From Mermis nigrescens (Eukaryota; Nematoda; Enoplea; Mermithida; Mermithidae): 64,000 nucleotides of DNA. The stretch covers positions 512,001-576,000 of the forward strand of contig JAVLUZ010000172.1 of assembly GCA_036768485.1 (NCBI GenBank), written 5' to 3'. The notes under the pieces were generated by a model. It did no database searches, was not told where the DNA came from, and saw nothing but the letters and a program-made list of their open reading frames with translations. The stretch's first letter is position 1. Every line of letters begins with the position of its first letter. A program made the translations under genes and the position numbers. Positions 22,501-32,167 of this stretch are shown piece by piece.

Positions 22501-25500
22501 CAGTAGACCATTTATTTGTCTGACCAATCATCATAGCCTACCTTCATTAACGAAGCTCCGCCCCCGAAAACAACCGTGCGGCCGGTCCCCGATACTATAA
22601 GTTTGCCTGTTTTTGTCTTCTAGCCCGCTCAAAACCGCTCAAATTTGAACTTGACCTCCAGAATATGTCAATTTTTTTCGGCTCTTGGTGCCGAATTATT
22701 CATTATCTGCATTGTTTTTCTCTGTAAAGCACAATGATTAAGTGCAAAGGCGAGAGATAAGAAATAATTCGTCGATTAAGTGACGAGAAATCAGCTTAAA
22801 TGATAAATTTGCTATATGTATATATCAATATGAAATGGAGTGGAAAATTTTTAAATTTTTTTTGAAATTTTTCTTCACCATAGTATATAGCTCGCCGAGA
22901 TACACTCAAAACTGCCTTTATTTTCGCATATCTCCTAATGGTTTTCAAGATATTTGGCCTTGAAAAATTTTCGGCCTCCCCCCGAAATAAAATCCTGGAT
23001 ACGGGCCTGCTTATAAATATAGAAGAGAAAATTAATCAGCAGCTTATTTAGTCTTCTTCTTGGTGATTTCAATTTAGTAATAAATGTGTAAATAACTTAC
23101 GTATTATATTCTATGATAACTAAAACGCTAAACTATTTTTATTAATGCTTCAATTTCAGGAAATGACACCTCTTGCTACCCTGACCACTACATTACCATC
23201 GGAGCTGACTCCGAAATGTCAATCAAGACTATTTTTCTAAAAAGTTGTTTAGATCGTCTTGAGGTTCATTTTGATCGAGCTTCTAGTAGCAACATGAACA
23301 GCATGCCTCTTGATTGGCGACAGTGTTCAATGTGGCTGACTGTCTACTCGCTTAGAATCATCTGCACAAAATCAAGGTCTGTGCCAAAAATAAGAGCAAC
23401 AATCTTTTTTCCTACTTGCATTCAAACTATAACTGTACCAGCCGGAGCTGCCTTTTTTGGGGCCGGGCTAGGGCTGGAATATAGTCGAGGTCAGTAAATC
23501 TACGTCTTTGAAATCGTCATAGAAATCCTTACATATGCTTTTGTGTAAGATGTGCCTGGCTCGCACACATCATTATAGTAGGTCTAAATAATATAAAGTG
23601 GCCCATAAAAAAGGCTACATCCCGATGTACACGTCATGACTTCGGCCAATATGAACATAAGATTCTGAGACTTGCCGCACTAGATAGATAAATTGTCATT
23701 GTTAATAAAATGTGTAAAAATTTTAGCCACACTTGCAATATCAATGTTTTGTAGTAGCTTCGTTACACCCCATTTTACTGTTGTTTATACCTCCGTTTCT
23801 GCATTGTACCACATTACTGAGTATGTTAGTTCCCTTTTTCGAAGAAATCCTCATCCAAAAAATACTAGCGCATTGTTTAATTCCCAGCGTAGGTACTCTT
23901 CCCACTACAGCCCATTTCAAGAAATCTTGTGCATGGACACAATTTTCGAAGCAATTTAAATCGATTACAAAACATTTTAAACTGATACACGACTCATGAT
24001 TTTGTGCATAGCAAGCGGTAGGCTTATGAAGTTTAAGCATACAAATTTGTTTCACTGTAGACTGCCTAAAAACCAATTTCGAAGCCAATACTTCGAGCCC
24101 GAACATTGATTTTCATCCACAAGGTTCCTTGAAATAGACTTAACATAGGTGCGAAAAATCGCAGGATATCATCAAAAAAGTGAGAAAATTAACGGCAAAA
24201 CTGAACTAGCTTTCAACGTTTAAACTATATTAAGCTAGTCAGTTAGTTAGTCAAAGTTTATTGCAAATTTAATGAAAACAGGCAAAATACAGGTAAGCAC
24301 GACGCAATATGATAAAAAATAATTATTGTTCACTCGATAGCAAGGCTTTTAGACATCAAGTGTTGCACTGATAGAAGACAACTTTTTGGATTTAAGATAG
24401 TCTTTAACCCTGATCTGGAAGATATTTGTCGACGAAGAACAAATAATCTCATCCGGGAGAGGATGCCATAGATACAATCGCCCTATTTGGGAAAGAGTCT
24501 TTTTTATACCTAAAAGAAATTTTTCACCATTAAGTTTAAGACTATTTATAGCTCGTTTGGATTATTGTGTAACAAAAAGTCATCAGGATAAATTTGTATC
24601 AAACCATGAAAAATATGATAAATTATGGGTCCTAATTTTCTTATCAGATTTACCTCTTTTTTTCTGGGACCATGTAACCCCTCACCCGGAACCTACAATA
24701 CGTGCGTGATCAGAATATGTCTATGCCATATCCCACTAGAGCACTATCAGTAGAATGCTATTTAGAAGAATTAATGCCGCATGTTTTAATAGACTAGACG
24801 TATGTACATGTTAGAAACGTGTTTTTAAAAAGAAAAACATGTGCAATATGAGTTTTCGTTTTTGCTGATTTTTTATCTTAAGCGAAACGTCGAAACAACG
24901 CCAAAAATCGAGTTTTTCGCCTGAAGTCATTCTTGTTGTAAAGGACTTCTGTCCAATCCAAAATGCCGTTTGGGATGCTTTGGACTTCAAGACTGCCTTC
25001 AAGAATTATTGTATGAAATATAAACGATGTCGTGAAATAGCTCGGAAAGTATTATACCAACTACAGAAGACGGAAAGAAAAAGCGAGGACGGAATACCAG
25101 AGCACGAATTGTTTTCTTCGTATTTTTCTACAATGTGGCTCAAAACGGCTGAGAATTCTCGAAAAACGACTGATGACATCAAACCAAAGAGTACTTGCTG
25201 CGTCATTCCGTGTAATGCTTAGGCATCGTGCATTTATGAAGATTTACAAAAGGCTCAAAATCAGACAATGCACAGCATGGGAATTCTGGGGGAGGGTGAA
25301 ATTTTGAAGTGCCTTTTTGGACTCAAAAACAGTGGATACGCCTCAAAAACATAGTTTTTTGGCGTTTCTGACGATGCTTTATCTTTTTAGAGCATACAAA
25401 CAAAACAATTCTAAAAAATATGGAAAAAATTTGATTAAATTGAGCAGAATATAGGTAAAAAATGAGTATATGACGCAAAGCGCCTTTTTTGAGCAAACAG

Positions 25501-28500
25501 ATAGCGGAAAACGCTTAAAACAGAAAGTTTTATGCAAATTGTTTGGAAATTTTTGAAAAATCGCGAATTGTGGGGGGGGGGTTGTGAAAAAATTTCTGGG
25601 TTTGGAGATTCAGCCATTTTTTGAGTGGGTTAAGTGACCATTCTTGTTCACGAATGTCAAAAAGTACCTAAAGTGACTTACATAAAATCACGTTTTTGCC
25701 TAAAAGTGTTGGGTGGTGGAATATACCTTTGTGGTATGGTGGCACAGTGCATACATTTCAATCACACTGAGTTTAATTTCTTAACATATTAAATTAAGTC
25801 ATAATTTATTCTTTTTATATTCTTGTGTGCATGGGTTAGAATATTTTATGATAGTCCTTGTTATTTGAACATCTTTAGATTTGGACATTTCGATAATGTT
25901 TTGATCGCGAATAATTCAATTAATTTATAGTCACGCTACTTCAATTATTTGCACACAGCAATGGTGCGCGTAATCTTAATCTAACAATTCAGTTCTTCTT
26001 GAACACTGACAATGGCTGTCGAGAGATGGACAAGGTATAGGTGGTATGATGGGAAAAAACCTTGACAGCGATTTTGCCGCAATAATTTATAAATCTAGCT
26101 TTCTTTAACGAAATTTCAGGTTAACCCGTGTCTGACCATACATTCTAGATTTCAGTTCTCTATGGCCAGTTTTTCCATTTTGTAAATTTTAAATGAAGTT
26201 CTTGTAATAAATAAAAGGTAACGAGATTGTTCAAATTATTAAAGTTGAAAGTAACTGAAATATTTTCAATCTTATTGTCGACTCTGTGAGAAAGTCGTAG
26301 ATGCTTTTAGTGTTTCGCACCAAATCATGAGTTTTAACCAAGAAAAAGTTAAAAATTTTAAATTTTATAAGTGAAAAACGTCAAATTATGCTTAAACATA
26401 ATAATTTCTAGAATTTTGTGTGAAAAACGTTGAATTATGCTCAAATGTCATTTGAAAACATATCCAGTGCGAAAAGTTAAAAAATCGTAAATTTTGGATG
26501 ATATTGGCTAAAAATGATTTGAACGTTAGTCATTTTCTAGAAAGACTTATTCTTTCTTTCCATCGATGTGCTGGCAGCATGAGAGTATCTTAATCAGAAA
26601 ATCCTGCCCTAAGTACTGAAAATTACGATCATGGCAGGCAGCCGGTAAATTGGATTTTCTTCAAAAATTCTTTTGTGCCATTGGACCACACCTGGGCGTG
26701 GGGGGTATGTACCCCCCCAGAAAACCAAAATACCCCCCCCAGAAATCAAAATACCCCCCAGAATTCAATTTTTGAAAATTTTTTCGTTGTTTTCGCAATT
26801 TTTTGTTGCCAATGGATAGTGCTTGATGAGAAACGTCGAAAAATGGTGTTTTTATCGCCATACCACCATTTTTAAGGCCATTTTTCGACCTTCAAAAAAA
26901 TCTTGCACCCCCCCCAGAATTTTCTTGCTGCCCACGTATGCATTGGACTATTCGTTTTACAATACACAGCTGTGAAATACGCTTTGTTTGATTTGCTGGC
27001 TCATATGTCATAAAGCTTTCATTTGTTATTAAGTACCATCCCGCGCGAAGCTATGGCAAAATTCGGAACTTTTTGCTTAGGAGGTGACCAAAAGTCAGTA
27101 ATGGATACTTATTCATATTAGATCGATAGTGGCTATATATGTGTCTTAGACAAGCACATGAGGATTCAATGAATTCTAGACCATAGAAGAAGAACAAGAG
27201 ATTTTTCTGGACAAATTGGCAAAATTAAGGCTAGATACGGCTAAAATCAAAATGTTTCTTGTACAATCGCGTAAATTCGGCCAACAATTTTTCTTTTAAA
27301 ATTCAATAAAATAGGTTTTAAGGCACTCTTATCAGTGAAGCCTTCCGACGTATCCAGAGGCTGGATTGACTCACATATCAAGTTATTGCGCATCTACATA
27401 TGATACATAGTATATGTACTCCTCTAATTGGATTAATAAAAGAGTAAGCGTCTATAAAATTCACCGAAATGAATATAATATTCGTATGTATGTCCTTTTA
27501 GCGCCTCAACCGATTCAAAATCCTCCCGTAGATAACGATAAAAGTGCAAATCAGAATATGGAAGCTTCTTCCAAAAATCGCAAGGCAGTGGTCATGGTTC
27601 GCTCTGCTAGAGTACAAACAAACTCCAAGATAACGGGCTGGGTAAACCAAGAGAGTTCAGTATTAATGGAATGTTCGGCTGATTTACGCAGCAATAAACA
27701 TGTTACTGATCACCAGCTGCATTGCTCAATTGCACGTAATGAATTGGAAAAACATCAACTTAATTTGGATAACGAAAAGGTACGTTCAAGTATTATTTAC
27801 TTTATTCTTATTCTGTGTTACTTTTTATGTTTTTATGTACTTATTGCATGCTAATTTTTTCATCATTTTCATTTAAACTTCCTGTGTAGTAAGCGTCGAT
27901 GTTTCTATTATTATTGACGGCCAACATCATCTCAAATTTGATGAAGTCGTTAGCCGGTTGACCATTATTCATTTATGATTAATGTAACAATACGTCTAAT
28001 ATATTTATACATTTAAAATGTACATAACTTCAAGGGGCAAAATTATCTCGATTTTCCAGGAGTGAATCCCTCAGTTCTTGCTTGTATGTACAAGGTAAAC
28101 TAACTACATAAATATTAATGTCATGGCTTTTTGTACGGGATAAACATTTTGAGGATCCTACAAAGATTTTCGAAGCATCTTGCAATACACAAACACCTTT
28201 CTTGAGGTAAATAAATGATAAAGCTTTTTCACGCATTTATTCACTAATTCAAAATTTATTTTGTTTTTTTTGTGCCGATATAGTTATTCTCTATCTAGCC
28301 CATTACGCCCAGTCTAAACATTTCACTATCAATCGTTTTATGATCTCAAATGTATTATTCATCCATATATTAGCAGGAAATCAGGCTGTTTGAATTATTT
28401 ACCTGAGAAATTCATAATGTGTATGTTTAATTTAGTAGTCCAGTAGTCGAATAACTTTTTGAAACTACGAGTATGAGCATACATGCAACAGGGTGGCCTT

Positions 28501-30228
28501 TCCACCCAAAGCCAGAAAATTTTTGACCCCCTCCCCCGATTCTGGTAAAAAATGAATTTTTGAGCCGTTTTTAGGTGTTTTTTTTGGCTGTTTTCGGTCA
28601 AAAATTCGAGGTTATTTACATACTTTCTTCAAAATGGCCGGGGGCTCCCTATCCGGAATTTCAAACCTTTACCTGTGGGTACAAGTAAGTAAACGAAAAA
28701 TTCTACGCATGCTTTATTGTGTTGTAGTTTAGTTATGCTAGTAGTCACCAGATATGCACAGTATGCGAATTCTGGGGGAGGGCGGAATTTCAAATTGTCT
28801 TTTTGGGCCCAAAAATAGTGGTTTATCGTCATATCGGCGTTTCTAACGATGCTCTGTCTTTCTAGGTCAAAAAACAAAATACATTCGAAATATCGAAAAA
28901 TTCGAACAGATTGAACGAAAATATTTGACATTTTAGAGCAAATAGATAGCTGAAACCGCTTAAAACACTTCTTTTCTACGAATGTTTTGGCACCTTTTGG
29001 AAAATTGCAAGTTTTAGGGGAAAATAACAAAATTTCTGGTCATGTAAAAATGCTTTTTGGGGAATCGAACCCCCCAAGATCATGCATGCTAGTCATATGA
29101 ACATACAAAATTAATTTTTGCGGTTTTTAATCAATATTAAATTTATGTTATTTCATTTGATTGAAGTGTATTTGTTCAAAGAGAGTTTGTAGAAAAAGCT
29201 ATTAATTTTTAGAGGGAGGAACTACGAGTAACTAGCTTAGCTCCCGAATAAACATTGAGAAAAATCCGTTTGTTAAAAACATGGATGTAAGCGAAATTGA
29301 TCCGATTTTCGTTTTAATCTTAAATTATTGAATTAGTGATTTGTATTGAAATCATAGATTTTGCGTAACGTCCAACTTCTGATGCGAATCCAACGTCAAC
29401 TTAACTTATCTTTTTAAAACCAATTTAAGCACTCACATGCAGACACGCATAGTTTGGGAATTCTGGGGCTGAAATTTCAAATTACTTTTTTCGGCTCAAA
29501 AAAGTGGGTACGCTTAAAACAGCCTTTTTCATTCAAATGTTTTCGAAATTTTTGCAAATTCGCAAATTCCGGGGAGGGGGCAAGAATCTTCGGTGGGGTT
29601 GAACCTCCAACTCCCCAAGATCATGTATGCTTACATGGCACATTATTTTTAGGGAATCCAAGTTATAGATATTACGTCGCAAGATAGCCAAGAAAATCCG
29701 CAGCTTCTGCCTAAATCCGTTGCGTCGCCAAAAGAAGCAGATTTGAAAAATTACGGTTGTAACTTCATTACGTCACCTAATTTAGCGAAAAAAAGCAAGT
29801 TAGATGTGGAGACTAATTCGGGAATACAAGAAAACCAAAACGTTGATTTGAATATGGCTAAAAAATTAGACCCGGTCGAAAATTCGCGTCACGATTTCAC
29901 CTCCCTGCGGCGTTTCGTAGGGCCGATTGACCAGGCCATAAAGTTTGTTGACGTGGACGCTGATCCGAATCAGAAAAATTTCACATTTTGCCAACCAGCT
30001 TTGACTTCAACACCCAACTGCGCCGACCAACTAAAGCAGCCAAATAAACATTTTCCGATCGACATAGACGAATATACTGAATCGGTCGAAAAACGGGTGC
30101 CCTCCAAGAAAACGGGCGGAGATATTGATTGGAAACTCATGCTCAGAGTCCCACTTGAATTATCGGCAAACTATTCTCTGTCCGACGAGCTTCGTGGGCG
30201 CTGTTTCAATTTAATGTTTAAAAAATGA
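19356..30228 (+). CDS. Unrecognised protein gene, last four visible exons (gene 1)
   Basis: Exons 19356-19571, 23160-23489, 27502-27779 and 29653-30228 join without a stop into 465 codons plus TGA. The three junction phases agree (1+2, 1+2 and 0), and all introns are GT/AG. The 5' part is missing: the first exon starts with two bases of a split codon, so at least one more exon lies upstream. The protein starts with an aromatic-rich stretch (FHNQWFSDGVYLMLHEK), has a basic patch KRRR, a second part with cysteines and hydrophobic segments but no clear membrane helix, and a polar second half rich in N, Q, S and K with LRRFVGPIDQAIKFVDVD and a C-terminal IDWKLMLRVPLELS. I recognise no family and propose no function. 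Confidence 0.72.
19941..20165 (+). mobile_element. hM3 short inverted-repeat element
   Basis: Starts CATACATGTAA and ends TTACATGTATG. The flanks ACAGGGAT and ACAAAGAT agree at 6 of 8 positions, a possible worn target duplication. The body is marked by two G/C-run blocks and CCAAAAATTGGAGGTCATTT. Other copies are at 28478, 41200, 41975, 48035 and 60421. Confidence 0.72.
20166..20350. mobile_element. hM4-like fragment
   Basis: Has the hM4 blocks GATGGTCC, TACATGCAAATTT, GGAACAGTAGC and a worn GGCGCGATGCTCGG palindrome. No termini. Confidence 0.5.
20524..20640 (-). mobile_element. hM6 fragment
   Basis: Begins with the hM6 terminus CACATATGCACACTGG and continues with GGGTTATCCCCCTACC and CTTCTGAGAAGCATACTCC. 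The other end is missing. Confidence 0.6.
20641..21649. other. Intron sequence of gene 1, nothing recognised
   Basis: No exon-like frame and no repeat match that I could establish. Confidence 0.35.
21820..22720. repeat. About 110-bp tandem units, one split by an insertion
   Basis: Units share a GCGCCGGATTTATTG block, TTTTGTCTTCTA and CTCAAATTTGA. They occur at about 21820, 21935 and 22025; the third resumes at 22616 after the inserted element. The first two show the uninterrupted site. Confidence 0.75.
22057..22607. mobile_element. 551-bp DNA transposon with perfect 8-bp target duplication
   Basis: Inverted termini GGCAAACTTAT, then GTATCGGGGACCGGCCGCAC, one mismatch over about 31 bases. 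TGTTTTTG lies at 22049-22056 and 22608-22615. No protein-coding frame of note. 8-bp duplication suggests a hAT-type or another 8-bp-duplicating transposase. Confidence 0.9.
23160..23489 (+). CDS. Gene 1, second visible exon
   Basis: The acceptor is TTCAATTTCAG and the donor is CGAG|GTCAGT. The frame starts NDTSCYPDHYITIGADSEMS and ends FFGAGLGLEYSR. The upstream in-frame part extends well before the first ATG (23216), which shows that this is an internal exon. Confidence 0.7.
24245..24640 (-). mobile_element. 3' fragment of a different non-LTR retroelement
   Basis: On the - strand one frame reads WHPLPDEIICSSSTNIFQIR and on to KDYLKSKKL, the C-terminal signature of CR1/Jockey-type RT proteins. 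The rest is 3' untranslated sequence with a TTAGT-rich end near 24240. It is inside intron 2 of gene 1. Confidence 0.65.
25262..25615 (+). mobile_element. hM2 element
   Basis: Begins CAGACAATGCACAGC, followed by GGAATTCTGGGGG, and contains the family blocks TTTTTGGCGTTTCTGACGAT and AATGAGTATATGACGC. The right end is diverged, so the border is approximate. Confidence 0.7.
25616..26686. other. Intron sequence of gene 1, nothing recognised
   Basis: AT-rich without exon-like frames. No repeat assignment made. Confidence 0.35.
26687..26940 (-). mobile_element. hM1 hAT-type MITE
   Basis: Runs CACACCTGGGCG to GCTGCCCACGTATG, with CATTGGAC exactly repeated at 26679-26686 and 26941-26948. Inside intron 2 to 3 of gene 1, 560 bases before the exon at 27502. 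Confidence 0.93.
27502..27779 (+). CDS. Gene 1, third visible exon
   Basis: The acceptor is TATGTCCTTTTAG and the donor is AAAAG|GTACGT. The coding text begins PQPIQNPPVDNDKSANQNME and ends NELEKHQLNLDNEK. It is polar and probably unstructured, except for a helical end. Confidence 0.72.
28478..28676 (+). mobile_element. hM3 element, diverged
   Basis: Starts CATACATGCAACAGGG and ends near TTACCTGTGGG. The body matches hM3 (GACCCCCTCCCCCGATT, GGTCAAAAATTCGAGGTTAT). No clear target duplication. Confidence 0.6.
28749..29088 (+). mobile_element. hM2 element
   Basis: Starts CAGATATGCACAGTATG and ends CCAAGATCATGCATG. The flanks GTAGTCAC and CTAGTCAT agree at 6 of 8 positions. Confidence 0.75.
29440..29629 (+). 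mobile_element. hM2 element next to a splice acceptor
   Basis: Starts CAGACACGCATAG and ends CCAAGATCATGTATG. CTCACATG (29432-29439) and CTTACATG (29630-29637) differ at one base. It is internally deleted compared with other hM2 copies (190 against about 340-410 bp). Its border duplication ends 15 bases before the first base of the last exon of gene 1. Confidence 0.85.
29653..30228 (+). CDS. Gene 1, last exon and stop codon
   Basis: The acceptor is CATTATTTTTAG. The frame starts GIQVIDITSQDSQENPQ and runs 191 codons to TGA at 30226-30228. A MITE lies 23 bases upstream of the exon and another begins 8 bases after the stop codon (see 29440 and 30237). Confidence 0.8.
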   Translation, partial: GIQVIDITSQDSQENPQLLPKSVASPKEADLKNYGCNFITSPNLAKKSKLDVETNSGIQENQNVDLNMAKKLDPVENSRHDFTSLRRFVGPIDQAIKFVDVDADPNQKNFTFCQPALTSTPNCADQLKQPNKHFPIDIDEYTESVEKRVPSKKTGGDIDWKLMLRVPLELSANYSLSDELRGRCFNLMFKK

Positions 30229-30236
30229 TTTACGAT

Positions 30237-30611
30237 CTTACGTGTTCGTAAGGGGAGGGGGTTTGGGAGTTTTGTTTCCCTCCAGAATGGCTTTGACCCT
30301 CCCAAGAATTGTCGGTTTTTCTGTTAAAATTGAAAAAAGCCTTTTTACGCCTTTTTAGCTCATTTTTTGGCTCAAAAGTATAATTTTTACGCGCTTCTTT
30401 TTTACTATATTTTGTTTAATTTGCTCGAGTTTCTCAAATTTGTTCGAAATTTTTTAAGTTTTCATGTTCTAGAAAGAACGAGCATTGCCTGAAACGTCAA
30501 AAAACAGTGTTTTTGATGTGTACCCATCGTTTTTAATCCAAAAAGACCCAAAAAGACACTTTTTAATTTTTGTTGTGCCTACTCCTTAGATTCCCATGCT
30601 GTAGATGTATG
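30237..30611 (-). mobile_element. hM2 element in the 3' UTR of gene 1
   Basis: Begins 8 bases after the TGA stop. Its left end CTTACGTGTTCGTAAGGGG is a worn version of CATACATGATCTTGCGGGG; its right end is CATGCTGTAGATGTATG. The flanks TTTACGAT and TTTTCGAC agree at 6 of 8 positions. Confidence 0.7.
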
Positions 30612-30791
30612 TTTTCGACGCGGCTATATGTGTAAAAAATCGGAAATTTGGGGTTTTAGTTTTCTTCGACCTTCTTAATCTGCTCATTTTCGGTATTACC
30701 TCACCTAATTTGTTTTTCTAAAAACGATAGACCGACATTTGATCAAATAATTTAGCAGAGAGGTACGGCGCATATAAGTTTTGGAGACAAC

Positions 30792-31249
30792 CAGTGTTTT
30801 TTTGTACAAGGTCCGTTTGTATATATATGTATGTACAAAGATGGTCCCTAAAAGTCTTTGTACATTTTATACACACAAATTTTTGGGTACTATAATATGG
30901 TACAGTAGCGATTTAAGTGTTGCAAAAACAGAGTTGTTCGACATTTGGTAGTGTATTTTAACTAATTTCTGGGTTTCTGAGGGCAAAAATCACTAATAAT
31001 CGTCTCAAAGCGGCGCAAAGCGCCGAAAAATTTGACATTTTTCCTTTCAAAATGCAATTTCTGACATTAAAAAGAGATATAGAACACACAATTACTCATA
31101 ATGGCGCGAAGCGCCGAAAATTTCTGCGAATTTCAAACCTTTTTTGCGATTTTTGTCTTCCCAAAAACCTTTGTACATGTACGAAGATGGTCCCCAAAAG
31201 TCTTTGTACATCGGGAAAAATCTTTGCCGAATACAAAAAAAAACATTTT
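30792..31249 (+). mobile_element. hM4 element
   Basis: Starts CAGTGTTTTTTTGTACAAGG and ends AATACAAAAAAAAACATTT. GACAACC occurs at both borders. It contains palindrome GGCGCGAAGCGCC at about 31103 and a variant at about 31013, and TTTGTACATGTACGAAG. The same family, reversed, is at 45988-46414. Confidence 0.75.
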
Positions 31250-31575
31250 GGACAACCTGAAAAACTAGGCAAAAAAGCGCCTCAAACATTATTTTTCAAC
31301 GATGCCTATATTTAATTATGCTGAAGGGGAAGGATATGCCTCGTGCAATACCTTTTTGCTGTTATAATATTTAAGCTAAAATATGTCGAACTTTTTAGAT
31401 CGCCATTTTTATTTTAGTAATGAACGAATCCCTCATGTTTTTTACAGGCTCGAGTATGAATTTTTTTCTTACTGAAGCAAGATACTTACTATTTATGTTT
31501 TGACGCAAAGATGCGAAAACAAAAATTTTTAGCTGGCATCTGATTCCTTTCTATATGTCGATTTCGAGTTGTTAG

Positions 31576-32167
31576 CAGTGACGGATCTAGGGTTTTCCTT
31601 AGGGAGAGCAGTACCCCAACTTTTCCAAAAATAGGTCCAAAAATTTGCCCTTAATGTGCGAAATAGCGTTTTTCTCGGCGTTTTACGTTGTCTACTTTTT
31701 AAAATCACTTTTGACGCAACATTTCTCCGAAAAATTTTGAAATTTTCGATAATTCTGTGCGAACAAATCAATAAATTCCTTTGACTTTAGTGAATATCCG
31801 GCGGGAAGCGCCAAAAAAATTCGTAAAATTTTGGCTGAAGGAGGTTTAGAAGCTTGATTTACTGCTCAATTTCCTGTATTTGCAGTATTTGACGGCGAAC
31901 TTCGAAAATTTTTTAAATGCTCAAAAATAGACGAAATCTATGCTGAAATTGCTGTTTATACTGTTAAAATAGTTTTGAAACCTACATGAACAGAAATGGC
32001 TTCCAGGTCGCCAAGAAAGTAAATAAATGTCATTATCCGGCGCGAAGCGCTGGAAAAATTTGAGAAATTATGATCACTGACGGCCAAAAATATTGCAAAT
32101 TACATATTCATTCTTTATCTCGCCAAACATTTTGGCCAATGGGGTGCGGCCCTTAAATCCGCCCCTA
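31576..32167. mobile_element. 592-bp hAT-type element with perfect 8-bp duplication
   Basis: Starts CAGTGACGGATCTAGGG and ends TTAAATCCGCCCCTA; the ends are imperfect complements. GTTGTTAG lies at 31568-31575 and 32168-32175. It carries CCGGCGCGAAGCGCTGG near 32038. Non-coding. Confidence 0.87.

Larger units (their letters stand above)
21650..23009. mobile_element. hAT-type element containing satellite units and a younger element
   Basis: Starts CAGGCCCGTATCCAGG and ends CCTGGATACGGGCCTG (exact complements over 16 bases). CTTATCAA and CTTATAAA flank it (21642-21649, 23010-23017; 7 of 8). Inside are about three 110-bp units and the element 22057-22607. No transposase frame. Confidence 0.88.
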
